Assembly: GCF_017921835.1 (NCBI RefSeq)
Contig: NZ_JAGEMN010000001.1
Span: forward strand, 1,295,874-1,359,873
Length of the DNA: 64,000 nt
DNA from: Sporosarcina sp. 6E9
GTDB taxonomy: Bacteria > Bacillota > Bacilli > Bacillales_A > Planococcaceae
Direction: 5' to 3'
Shown: in pieces, positions 34,205-41,711 of the stretch
How the letters are laid out: each line of letters starts with the position of its first letter
How positions within the stretch are numbered: the stretch's first letter is position 1
Position numbers and translations under genes: made by a program
The notes under the pieces: generated by a model
Told to the model about the DNA's origin: nothing
What the model saw: only the letters and a program-made list of their open reading frames with translations
Databases searched by the model: none

Positions 34205-34523
34205 TTATTTCTTCGCTTTATGAACTTTTAAAGTTTTCCCTTTACCGTTTAAAATATCTATATATGTCACGGTGTCTTGGATTTTAATGATGCCGATATC
34301 CTCAGCTGAAATGCCTGGAATACTTGTAATTGTACCGACGAAGTCGAAAGCACGTATTTTTTTCTTTTTTCCACCGTTAAAATATAACTTCATAATATCT
34401 TGGTTCACTAATTCGCTTTTGTCTCTTTTCAATTCAGGCAGACTTTCCAACTTTTTAGTAAAATCCTCCATCGCTTCAGCAACGGACTGTCTTGAAGGCG
34501 CTTTTCTTTGTGGAATTTCGAAA
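34205..34523 (-). pseudogene. Detached 3' part of a dbpA-like helicase gene
   Basis: The frame encodes [20 protein letters not shown] then the DbpA C-terminal RNA-binding domain ([20 protein letters not shown]). It is nearly the same as the end of the intact helicase at 39701-40050, lacking about 14 residues just before the LKVHKAKK end. The helicase core is missing. At 34523 it joins a DUF899 fragment in a different frame. An 88-residue ORF (from 34471) remains open but is unlikely to have native function. Confidence 0.82.
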
Positions 34524-34848
34524 CGTCAGGGAGAATACTTTTTCACTTTTGGTAACCTAGATTCTCAGTGAATGAACTACCTTTTACTGAAATCATAGAA
34601 AATCGCCATTTTCGCTCCGTTGCAAAATTCTCTTGGACATCTGGTACATCTGGAGAAGCAACGACAAAACTTGCCTTGTCAGCCAAGTGATGATTAACCC
34701 CATTAAAACCATCTGCACACATTGTACAATGTGAGCAACCTTTCCCCATATTATGAACGACAAATAATTCATTGTTATCACCAAATGGATTCAATAAAGA
34801 GACTTTCTCATTGTTGGTTAACTCAAACTCATAATAATGGTTTGTCTT
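34524..34848 (-). pseudogene. Detached 5' part of a DUF899 gene
   Basis: The frame reads YYEFELTNNEKVSLLNPFGD, ELFVVHNMGKGCSHCTMCAD and TERKWRFSMISVKGSSFT, parallel to the intact gene at 31652-32548. A TGA interrupts GYQK[14 protein letters not shown], and the sequence then runs into the dbpA fragment through a short shared TTCGAAATTCC-like stretch. It lacks the coiled-coil start and the VOC domain. Confidence 0.82.
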
Positions 34849-35220
34849 TCATGTTTGCTTTTTCTTAAGCATGTTAAGTAGCGATAACAATATCATTTGG
34901 CCATCCGCTGTTACGGGAAGTAAATTAAAAAAGTTAGCCAAGCACATTAATTTGATCATCACGAGCATCCCGCTATCACTTTCAATCAAAAGACCTACAG
35001 TGAAAAGAATTAAGGGAGCCGAAGCTGAAATGATCAAGTTTTGAGTATCCGATTGATTGTTTTTGTAGGTGATCACTGGCGTAAAAAAATGTTCGAATTT
35101 GAGAGTGGGGTCTCTCCGAAATAATAGAGCGAACGCCCAATGAATTGCTTCATGAAGAACAACAATGCTAATGACGATAAAGACGTAGTTAAAAAGAACG
35201 AGAACTGTTTCAGTTGTCAT
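34849..35220 (-). CDS. Intramembrane metalloprotease-like protein (M50/DUF3267-like)
   Basis: About 123 residues from MTTETVLVLF. The first span contains the zinc-site motif VVLHEAIHWAFALLF (HExxH), and the third carries NFFNLLPVTADGQM, like the NxxPxxxxDG motif of site-2 proteases. It is much shorter than S2P enzymes with PDZ domains. The start overlaps the preceding small membrane gene by 11 bp. As last gene of the peptide/ABC operon, a role in cleaving the precursor peptide in or near the membrane is a fair inference. Compare YydH in the yydFGHIJ operon. Confidence 0.65.
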   Translation of the reverse strand: MTTETVLVLFNYVFIVISIVVLHEAIHWAFALLFRRDPTLKFEHFFTPVITYKNNQSDTQNLIISASAPLILFTVGLLIESDSGMLVMIKLMCLANFFNLLPVTADGQMILLSLLNMLKKKQT

Positions 35221-35494
35221 AAGATTTTTTGATGTTTTGATGTTTTTTTGAGTTGATGAGTACTGCGAGCAAAACGAAAACAATCAAGAAACCGAGATAC
35301 ATGACTAAAGCCTGCCATGTAAGTGAGAAGTGGGTGTTCAACTCCTCCTTAGTCATGACAGTTGAGATGCGTAATCCTGCAAAAGTCGTGACGACACTTG
35401 TTTCAGTGATTTTAAACAGCTCGTAAATGTAATCGATTAAGAAGACGATTGACCAGATTACCGTTCCAATTCCGATGTACTTTGTGATTTTCAT
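35210..35494 (-). CDS. Two-span membrane protein of the peptide/ABC operon
   Basis: A 94-residue protein with an N-terminal span (YIGIGTVIWSIVFLIDYIYEL) and a C-terminal span (ALVMYLGFLIVFVLLAVLI), joined by a short extracellular-type loop (KITETSVVTTFAGLRISTVMTKEELN). No family recognised. Its ATG overlaps the permease stop by 4 bp, and its end overlaps the protease gene. It could be an immunity protein or an accessory export factor; that is inference from position and size. Confidence 0.6.
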   Translation of the reverse strand: MKITKYIGIGTVIWSIVFLIDYIYELFKITETSVVTTFAGLRISTVMTKEELNTHFSLTWQALVMYLGFLIVFVLLAVLINSKKHQNIKKSYDN

Positions 35495-36867
35495 TTTGCC
35501 ACCTCATATTCTTTCTTTAAGATTAAATATAGAACACATAGTAGTATAAGAAGGGAAGGATACAAGGCTCCTTCAATGCTGATCAGCGCAGATAAAATAA
35601 TGACAATGACTAATGTTAATACGGATGCGATGGTCTCATTGACGTTACTTTGCGACTTGGGAAATAGAAATCCTGTAATTGTCGCGACAAAAAAGATATT
35701 GATGCCGTACATATAGGGGTCAAGACTTTGCGTCTCTGCGATTCCGACATATAGAGCTGGGGACATCAAGATGATGGATACCCCAAGTAAAGAAACAAGT
35801 TCTGTCAACGGACTAATCTTGTAGATGCTGAATAACTTGCGAATGGAAATCGTAGCATCTGCATAGGTAATCGCTACGATGCCAAGGATGGGTAATAAGA
35901 ATAGCCACAGTTGGAGCGTACCGTTCAGTCCATTTTGAATGAATGAACCTATGGAGATGACAATCAACAATGCCCAAAAGTAAAGAAAATTTTTACTCCG
36001 CACAATGGCAGGCATCGTGGTCGCTAGCCCAATATTAAACGCCGGTAGCCCAAGTTTGAAGTAATTTGATTGTACATATATATTGTCTTTTGCGAAAAAT
36101 ATGGCATTTAATAGATAGACAATTGTCCCAATCATAAGGCTAGTGAAGAAGACGATGGATGTCATTTGAAGAATAGATTCTTTTTGCACACTGGTCCAAG
36201 CGTCTATTTTAAAGCGGATGACCAAAAAATGAACTGTAACGAGTACGATGATCAAAAAATCGAGAGAAAAAGTGAACAAAAGTCTTTTCGTACCTGTAGT
36301 ATCTTTCAAGACGAAAGCATATAACAATTCAAATGTAAAAAAACTAGCAATGAACAGCGTATGAAGCGTCATGAGTACAAGGCCTGCTGTGAAGATGTTC
36401 ATCGATATAAGTTTAAGCGCCGGTGCGACAATGATAATTATCAATTCAAAGAAGGCTAAAGCAACACTTAACTTAAAAATCATTTGGCTGACACTAACTT
36501 CTTTTTCGGAGAACGGGAGCGTTTTAGCGAAAAACAAGGAATTTTTATTCAAGCTGACCGTTGAATTAATTAATATAAACAGAAAGGCACTTAAGATTAA
36601 GACGACATTGAAATAACTACTCAGTGTCATTTTTGCTGAAATCATGAGTTCCGCGCTATTAATGTCTTGAATGTTCTTGCTTAAAGTGGCGAGTTGAACC
36701 ATGTTAAAGTAAAAGTAACCGAGATAGAGAAGAGTTAGGATTAGAATTAATCCATAGCGATTGACTTTGCTCTTAAAGAATGGTCGGTTAAACAAACCGT
36801 GGAACGTATCGTTATAAAAAAACTTAAGAATACATAAAATGTTTTTGAATTTCAATGAGTTTGTCAT
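35491..36867 (-). CDS. ABC transporter permease (peptide/ABC operon)
   Basis: A 458-residue integral membrane protein with about ten or more hydrophobic spans (YGLILILTLLYLGYFYF; NVVLILSAFLFILINS; ALAFFELIIIIVAPAL; LDFLIIVLVTVHFLVI; and others). No specific family could be named, but it follows an ABC ATPase gene with a 44-bp overlap and has a strong AGGAGGG site. It should form the membrane part of an ABC exporter, for example for the 72-residue peptide upstream or for self-protection. Confidence 0.72.
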   Translation of the reverse strand: MTNSLKFKNILCILKFFYNDTFHGLFNRPFFKSKVNRYGLILILTLLYLGYFYFNMVQLATLSKNIQDINSAELMISAKMTLSSYFNVVLILSAFLFILINSTVSLNKNSLFFAKTLPFSEKEVSVSQMIFKLSVALAFFELIIIIVAPALKLISMNIFTAGLVLMTLHTLFIASFFTFELLYAFVLKDTTGTKRLLFTFSLDFLIIVLVTVHFLVIRFKIDAWTSVQKESILQMTSIVFFTSLMIGTIVYLLNAIFFAKDNIYVQSNYFKLGLPAFNIGLATTMPAIVRSKNFLYFWALLIVISIGSFIQNGLNGTLQLWLFLLPILGIVAITYADATISIRKLFSIYKISPLTELVSLLGVSIILMSPALYVGIAETQSLDPYMYGINIFFVATITGFLFPKSQSNVNETIASVLTLVIVIILSALISIEGALYPSLLILLCVLYLILKKEYEVAK

Positions 36868-37540
36868 GTAAGACGCCCTCCTGCTTAATAAATTTTGTTA
36901 GCTCTTCTGGAGACCCTGTAAAGGAAGTCAGTGTACCTTTGCGCATGAGGCGCACATCCTCGGGAAACCGATCAATGGTGTTGCGTTCATGAGAAACGAT
37001 GATAATTTTTTTCTTATTGCTGATTGCAGCGAAAATTTCTTGGACGAGAATCACGGTATCAAAGTCGAGTCCTCCCAAGATTTCATCTGCAATGATATAA
37101 TCAGTATTGGCAGCAATCGCAACTGCAATTTGGATTTTCTTTTTCATCCCAAAAGAATAGGACTCAATCGTCTTGTTTTGGCTTGGCGTCATATCTAAAA
37201 TATTTAATAGAATTGGTAATTGATCATAATTGCTTGTATCATATCGACTTAAAACAAAATGGGCATATTCTTTACCAGTCATGTAACCTGGCAAATAAAA
37301 ATCAGAGGGGAGATAAAAAAACTTCGATTTATATTCACGACTACCTGGATTTAACTCGTCCAGTAAAATCTGACCCGAATCCGGCTGAAGCAGGTTAGTA
37401 ACCATATTCAACAAAGTGGTTTTACCACTCCCGTTGATTCCGACGATGACAGTGATTCCTGTTTTAGAGAAGTTTGTACTTAGATTATCGATGATAACTT
37501 GTTTTCTAAACTTTTTTGATAAGTTCTGAATCTCTAACAT
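36824..37540 (-). CDS. ABC transporter ATP-binding protein (peptide/ABC operon)
   Basis: About 238 residues starting MLEIQNLSKKFRKQVI at 37540 (GGAG 10 bp upstream); the longer reading from 37717 would run back into the peptide gene and is rejected. Walker A is VGINGSGKTTLLN, the signature is SYSFGMKKKIQIAVAI (SFGMKKK, a variant of LSGGQ), Walker B is YIIADEILGGLD, and the switch His is in IIVSHERN. Powers the adjacent permease. Second gene of the operon, separated from the peptide gene by a hairpin. Confidence 0.85.
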   Translation of the reverse strand: MLEIQNLSKKFRKQVIIDNLSTNFSKTGITVIVGINGSGKTTLLNMVTNLLQPDSGQILLDELNPGSREYKSKFFYLPSDFYLPGYMTGKEYAHFVLSRYDTSNYDQLPILLNILDMTPSQNKTIESYSFGMKKKIQIAVAIAANTDYIIADEILGGLDFDTVILVQEIFAAISNKKKIIIVSHERNTIDRFPEDVRLMRKGTLTSFTGSPEELTKFIKQEGVLHDKLIEIQKHFMYS

Positions 37541-37561
37541 GAATAATCGTCTCCTAATAAA

Positions 37562-37583
37562 GAGGGGGTCAAAGAACCCCCAC
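37562..37583 (-). terminator. Hairpin between the peptide gene and the ABC genes
   Basis: A GGGGGT/ACCCCC stem with a 6-nt loop and no strong T run. Such partial terminators or processing hairpins are common in bacteriocin operons, giving more precursor than transporter mRNA. Confidence 0.6.
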
Positions 37584-37598
37584 TCCTCTATAAGTAAG

Positions 37599-37817
37599 TT
37601 AAGAAGCTTTACAGGCAATTCCCATTTGCCAAATTTTTGGCCAGTTAAGTTTAACACCTCCGTTAAAGCTATAACCACGACTTGTACAATAAAACGCGTA
37701 TGCAAACACACCAACAAGTAAAATTAAAGCAAAGACCAACCAGAACCATTTGTTTTCAATTACATTTAAAAACTTCTCTTCAAGTGATAGCTGATAAGAT
37801 GTGAACACTGCAGTCAT
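37599..37817 (-). CDS. 72-residue single-span peptide, candidate bacteriocin or signal precursor
   Basis: The sequence has a polar N-terminus (about 1-22, QLSLEEKFLNVIENKW), one membrane span (WFWLVFALILLVGVFAYAF, about 24-42) and a C-terminal segment with two Cys 25 residues apart (CTSRGYSFNGGVKLNWPKI, then QMGIACKAS). The AGAAAGGAGGT ribosome binding site, 8 bp before the ATG, is nearly perfect and suggests very high expression. Its operon encodes an ABC exporter and an intramembrane protease but no radical SAM, lanthionine or cyclodehydratase enzyme. I recognise no family. It could be a disulfide-containing bacteriocin, a peptide pheromone or a toxin. Confidence 0.65.
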   Translation of the reverse strand: MTAVFTSYQLSLEEKFLNVIENKWFWLVFALILLVGVFAYAFYCTSRGYSFNGGVKLNWPKIWQMGIACKAS

Positions 37818-38440
37818 TGTGAAGGACCTCCTTTCTAGTAAAAGTGAAGAAGAGGAAAAAAATCCATAAAGACTATGGCATTAGTAAGAGAAGGAAAATT
37901 CTGTCTTCTTCCAATTTCATCTTATATCAAATCATCCCCGAACTAAATGGGCATCTTTCCCTATTTTTCTTCTATAAAATGACGCAAATAGCGTTTATTT
38001 CGTATTTATATCTAAATTTAGAGATAATTCCTTTGCATTCCACATTCATTCATTCCAATCACCTCACCTATACCTTCAATCTTAGCGTGTTATTCTCCTG
38101 TTATCTCATGAAAAGTATTTCTAGCGCCTTCACTTCGTTTCGTTGTTGGAATCCTGTAGCCCATTGAAACAAAAAAATGTTTCAACAGATCCTCGGATTA
38201 TGTAAAAAGTCTCTGATAGTGACTAGTCTTGATTCGTCTATTAACGATTTTTTTATTTGGCCAGAAGGAAATATAAAGACGAGAATTAAACATTTTTAAC
38301 AGGGTACAAGACTGTACCTTTTTTACTTTTCTATAGGTACAAAATCGTACTTTTTCAAAAAAACTTGCTATCATCCAAACATTAGGCTATGCCTAATCTA
38401 ACACTGGAAGTAATAGCAGTTTCTTTTTGGTGTAGAGGAT
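37818..38440. other. Long non-coding stretch upstream of the peptide operon
   Basis: About 620 bases with no convincing gene. It must hold the promoter of the peptide operon, but no clean sigma-A match was found. Near 38301-38355 are two related short palindromes: GGTACAAGACTGTACC followed by six T, and GGTACAAAATCGTAC. These may be iteron-like remnants of a plasmid origin or a terminator. Confidence 0.45.
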
Positions 38441-38471
38441 GTTAAGAGTTCTCAAAATAACACGGCGTTAT

Positions 38472-38690
38472 TGAAGAACTTAATGAACATACAGAATTTA
38501 AGGTTTGGTATACGGAAGAGAAAAAGGGCGTGCAATCATTGGTTTCGTTTTGCACTGGTCTACGGGTGAGAAAGTTGCCGGCGCAACAGAGGGGAAAATG
38601 AACTTGTTGAGGATGATCCATGACAGTGTGATGGAAGATGTGATGTCGTACGTAGCATTGAAAGATGAAAAAAGTCTTGCAGAAGCATGA
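38472..38690 (+). pseudogene. Relic of a plasmid replication initiator-like gene
   Basis: One frame reads VIEELNEHTEFKVWYTEEKK; after a 1-base shift at a run of A/G near 38525 a second frame continues KGRAIIGFVLHWSTGEKVAG and IHDSVMEDVMSYVALKDEKS, ending at 38690. The KKGRxxxGFxxH pattern resembles Rep_3/RepB-type initiators of Gram-positive plasmids. The start is missing. Assignment is tentative. Confidence 0.42.
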
Positions 38691-38702
38691 ACTAAAAATG
38701 AG

Positions 38703-39163
38703 GAAAAACGGTTTCATATGTATGAATGGCTATTTTTATATTGGATGGAAAAGCTGATAATAGAAAAGAATCCTCAACTTATCATTTGTACACATGCATT
38801 ACCTTCATATTTATTAAATCATTTAAAACAGCAGGTGAAAATATCGATCCCTGTTATTAATGTCTATACTGATTATTTCATTAACCAAAAATGGGGAATA
38901 GAATTTATCGATTATCATTTCATCCCGAATAAAGAAATAAAGGAAGTTTTGATTGAGCGCGGAGTCGAATCTGACCATGTTCTTATTACGGGGATTCCGA
39001 TTCATGATCAATTTAACGAGTATCCTAAAGTCCAAAAATCAGAAGGGCATTTTCGGTATTGCTATCAGGTGGAAATCTTGGAACAGGTCTAATGAAAACC
39101 TTTATTAATACACTTCAACCTCCAGGGAAAATAATATACAGTGCTTTTCGGAAAAAATACTAA
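38703..39163 (+). pseudogene. Truncated, frameshifted MGDG-synthase-type glycosyltransferase
   Basis: An open stretch encodes MYEWLFLYWMEKLIIEKNPQ, LIICTHALPSYLLNHLK and VYTDYFINQKWGIEFIDYHF, matching the N-terminal domain of processive diacylglycerol glucosyltransferases (UgtP/MGDG synthase type). Near 39053 the frame shifts; the other frame continues FSVLLSGGNLGTGLMKTFIN before a stop at 39161-39163. Both ends of the gene are missing, and it abuts a hydrolase fragment. Confidence 0.78.
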
Positions 39164-39627
39164 GTTATATAACTGGATAAAACAGAAGGATTTCCCCCTC
39201 CTTCATTTTTCAAGACTGACGCTTGCATTTTCAGGTCTTGAGCTTGCAATTCTATCCAATTATATGGCTTTTCAGGAATGATACCAGATAGTGTCAAACT
39301 AGCTACTCGTTCAGGATATTGTTTGGAAAATACCAAACCGACTAATGCACCTAGTGACGCACCTACAATATGTACATGTTCGATTGCTAGATGATCTAGC
39401 GTTTCATATAGATCTTCTGCGGAATCCTCAATGTAAGTTAAGATATTAATTTCATCCACTTTAGACATACCGTGGCCTCTCAAATCAGGCAGTATGACTT
39501 GATAGTTGTGTTCTTTAAAATAATTTCGTTGATAAACAAAATCTAGCATGCCGGTTTGTAATCCAGTATGAAGAAATAGGATGGGCTTTCCTTCTCCTAC
39601 CATCGTAGTATGTAATATCATTTGCAA
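39160..39627 (-). pseudogene. Alpha/beta hydrolase, C-terminally truncated
   Basis: 155 residues of an alpha/beta hydrolase: FLHTGLQTGMLDF (oxyanion), LPDLRGHGMS and the nucleophile elbow VGASLGALVGL. The frame stops after NPSVLSSYIT, where the glycosyltransferase relic begins, so the cap and the catalytic Asp and His regions are missing. The ATG follows a pyrimidine-poor leader. It is unlikely to be an active enzyme. Confidence 0.72.
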
Positions 39628-39700
39628 CTACACCTTTTGGTTGAATTTTTCATATAAGAAAATGGTCAGACACTCTATTTTCAAGAGAGCTTGACACTAT

Positions 39701-41152
39701 TTATTTCTTCGCTTTATGAACTTTTAAAATTTTCCCTTTAACCGTCTTCGTCTTCATCTCAGCTAACACTAACTTCCCTTTACCATTTAAAATATCAATA
39801 TAAGTCACGGTGTCTTGGATTTTAATGATGCCGATATCTTCAGCGGTAATGCCTGGAATACTTGTAATTGTACCGACAAAATCGAAAGCACGTAGCTTTT
39901 TCTTCTTTCCGCCGTTGAAATACAACTTCATAATATCTTGGTTCACTAACTCGCTTTTATCTCTTTTAATTTCAGGCAGGCTTTCCAATTTCAGGGTAAA
40001 TGCATCCATCGCATCATTAATGGATTGTCGCGATGGTTCCTTTCTTCTTGGAATTTCGAATCCAATATAGTTTTCTATTTCTGCAAGGAACCTATCCTCG
40101 TTAGGTGTTGCGAACGTAATCGCCTTCCCTTTTTTACCAGCACGTCCAGTTCTGCCGACTCTGTGTACATAACTTTCATTTTCAAGCGGGACATCATAGT
40201 TAATCACGTGCGTAATGCTGTCAATATCAATTCCTCGTGCCGCTACATCAGTCGCAACTAAATAGCGGAATTCCCCGCGCTTAAATTCATCCATAACTGC
40301 AAACCGGTCTTCTTGCATCATGCCGCCGTGAAGCTTATCGCATGTGTAATGCAGTTTTTCGAGTTGCGTAGTCAGTTCATCTACGCGGTCTTTTGTTCTA
40401 CAAAATAATATGCAGCTATCCGGATTCTCAACGATTGTTACATCACGCAATAAATCGAACTTTTTTTGTTCGTCAACAATAAATAATGAGTGGTCGATAT
40501 TATCGGCCAATGTGACTGTCGACTTAATTTCGATATGTTTTGGATCTTTTAAATAGTTTCGACCTAGTTTTTCAACATTTTCCGGAAGTGTCGCGGAAAA
40601 AAACATCGTCATTCTGTCTTTCGGCACTCTATTAATAATCGATTCAACTTGATCGATAAAGCCCATATTCAACATTTCATCTGCTTCATCGAGAACTAAA
40701 CACTTTACTTCATCAAGTACAAGCGTCCCTTTTTCAATATGGTCAAATACACGACCAGGCGTTCCGACGACAACATGACACTTCTGTCTGAGCTCTTCTT
40801 TTTGATAATTAAATGGATGTTTTCCGTACACAGCCGCCGCACGAATCCTTTTGAAACGACCAATATTCGTAATGTCTGTTTTCACTTGATCAGCAAGTTC
40901 ACGCGTTGGCGTCAAAATCAAAGCTTGTGGTTTATTTTCTTCCCAATCGACCATTTCACAAATTGGAATTCCAAATGCTGCTGTCTTTCCGCTTCCCGTC
41001 TGTGATTTGACGACTAAATCTTTGCTTTGAAGCGCGAACGGCACTACTTTTCCCTGTACTTCTGTAGGTGTTGTATACCCGAGCTTATCCAACGCCCGAA
41101 TAATCTCAGTGCTTAATTTATAATCTTTAAATGTCATGCTTTTTCTAACCAA
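39701..41152 (-). CDS. dbpA: DEAD-box RNA helicase DbpA (YxiN-type)
   Basis: A 483-residue ATP-dependent RNA helicase. Motifs: Q motif near [49 protein letters not shown], then [18 protein letters not shown] and [13 protein letters not shown]. The C-terminal DbpA RNA-binding domain (residues ~400-475) targets hairpin 92 of 23S rRNA during 50S assembly. The start is either TTG at 41152 or ATG at 41137; neither has a well-spaced ribosome binding site. A near copy of its 3' end lies at 34205-34523. Confidence 0.92.
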   Translation of the reverse strand: MVRKSMTFKDYKLSTEIIRALDKLGYTTPTEVQGKVVPFALQSKDLVVKSQTGSGKTAAFGIPICEMVDWEENKPQALILTPTRELADQVKTDITNIGRFKRIRAAAVYGKHPFNYQKEELRQKCHVVVGTPGRVFDHIEKGTLVLDEVKCLVLDEADEMLNMGFIDQVESIINRVPKDRMTMFFSATLPENVEKLGRNYLKDPKHIEIKSTVTLADNIDHSLFIVDEQKKFDLLRDVTIVENPDSCILFCRTKDRVDELTTQLEKLHYTCDKLHGGMMQEDRFAVMDEFKRGEFRYLVATDVAARGIDIDSITHVINYDVPLENESYVHRVGRTGRAGKKGKAITFATPNEDRFLAEIENYIGFEIPRRKEPSRQSINDAMDAFTLKLESLPEIKRDKSELVNQDIMKLYFNGGKKKKLRAFDFVGTITSIPGITAEDIGIIKIQDTVTYIDILNGKGKLVLAEMKTKTVKGKILKVHKAKK

Positions 41153-41222
41153 CCTTTCATCTTCTTACATTATCCCACATACGGGAGTTAGAGAAAAGGA
41201 ATTAAGGCGTATCATGCTACTA

Positions 41223-41705
41223 TTATTCCCCATCTAGTCCCTTTCCCATCCCTTGCAAGAAATGTAATCCGAATTTAACAGCACGGTTGACATCAGGATC
41301 TTTTAATGACTTGATCAAATCAAAGACACCAATTGTTTCACTGTTTCCATCATGTAATTCCGCTTCATTCAGCCCACTTTGTACACTTGCAGCTAGTTTT
41401 GCTGTAACATCCGGACTTATCGCAGTCAGCATGCTGGATGCATTTATTACATGATTGACCAAATTAGTCACTGGCTCACGGGATACTTGGTCAACTGCAA
41501 TTTCAGCGATTTCATCTTTCGCTTTGACCATCGCTTTCACTGCATCCAACACGCCAGCGTCATCCAAATCACCAGTTATTTCAAGAAGTTTGTTAATCGC
41601 TTGTTCTTGTTTGGTCAGCAATAATTGCAGCTCTAACAGTTTCTCACTTTGAATTTCTTCCGCTATTAATTCTTTCAGTTTAATAGAAGTAATTGGTGCT
41701 GCCAT
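41223..41705 (-). CDS. DUF1641 protein, formate dehydrogenase partner (YrhD-like)
   Basis: A 160-residue, mostly helical protein with the DUF1641 pattern (DLDDAGVLDAVKAMVKAKDEI; GVFDLIKSLKDPDVNRAVKF; FGLHFLQGMGKGL). It follows fdhF after 6 bp with a GAGGAGTG site inside that gap, the same arrangement as yrhE-yrhD of B. subtilis. It is presumed to be an accessory or electron-transfer partner of the formate dehydrogenase; its biochemical role is not established. Confidence 0.85.
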   Translation of the reverse strand: MAAPITSIKLKELIAEEIQSEKLLELQLLLTKQEQAINKLLEITGDLDDAGVLDAVKAMVKAKDEIAEIAVDQVSREPVTNLVNHVINASSMLTAISPDVTAKLAASVQSGLNEAELHDGNSETIGVFDLIKSLKDPDVNRAVKFGLHFLQGMGKGLDGE

Positions 41706-41711
41706 AGAACA

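Noticed and set aside
37844-38167. 107-residue plus-strand ORF upstream of the peptide gene
   Set aside because: Phe/Tyr/Leu-rich, no ribosome binding site, no domain; looks like random translation of AT-rich DNA.
22757-39627. Idea that the hydrolase C-terminal relic (22757) and N-terminal fragment (39160-39627) are two halves of one gene
   Set aside because: The fragment at 39160 belongs to a group whose C-terminus looks different from the GHYVHAW relic, and nothing links the breakpoints. They are treated as separate losses.
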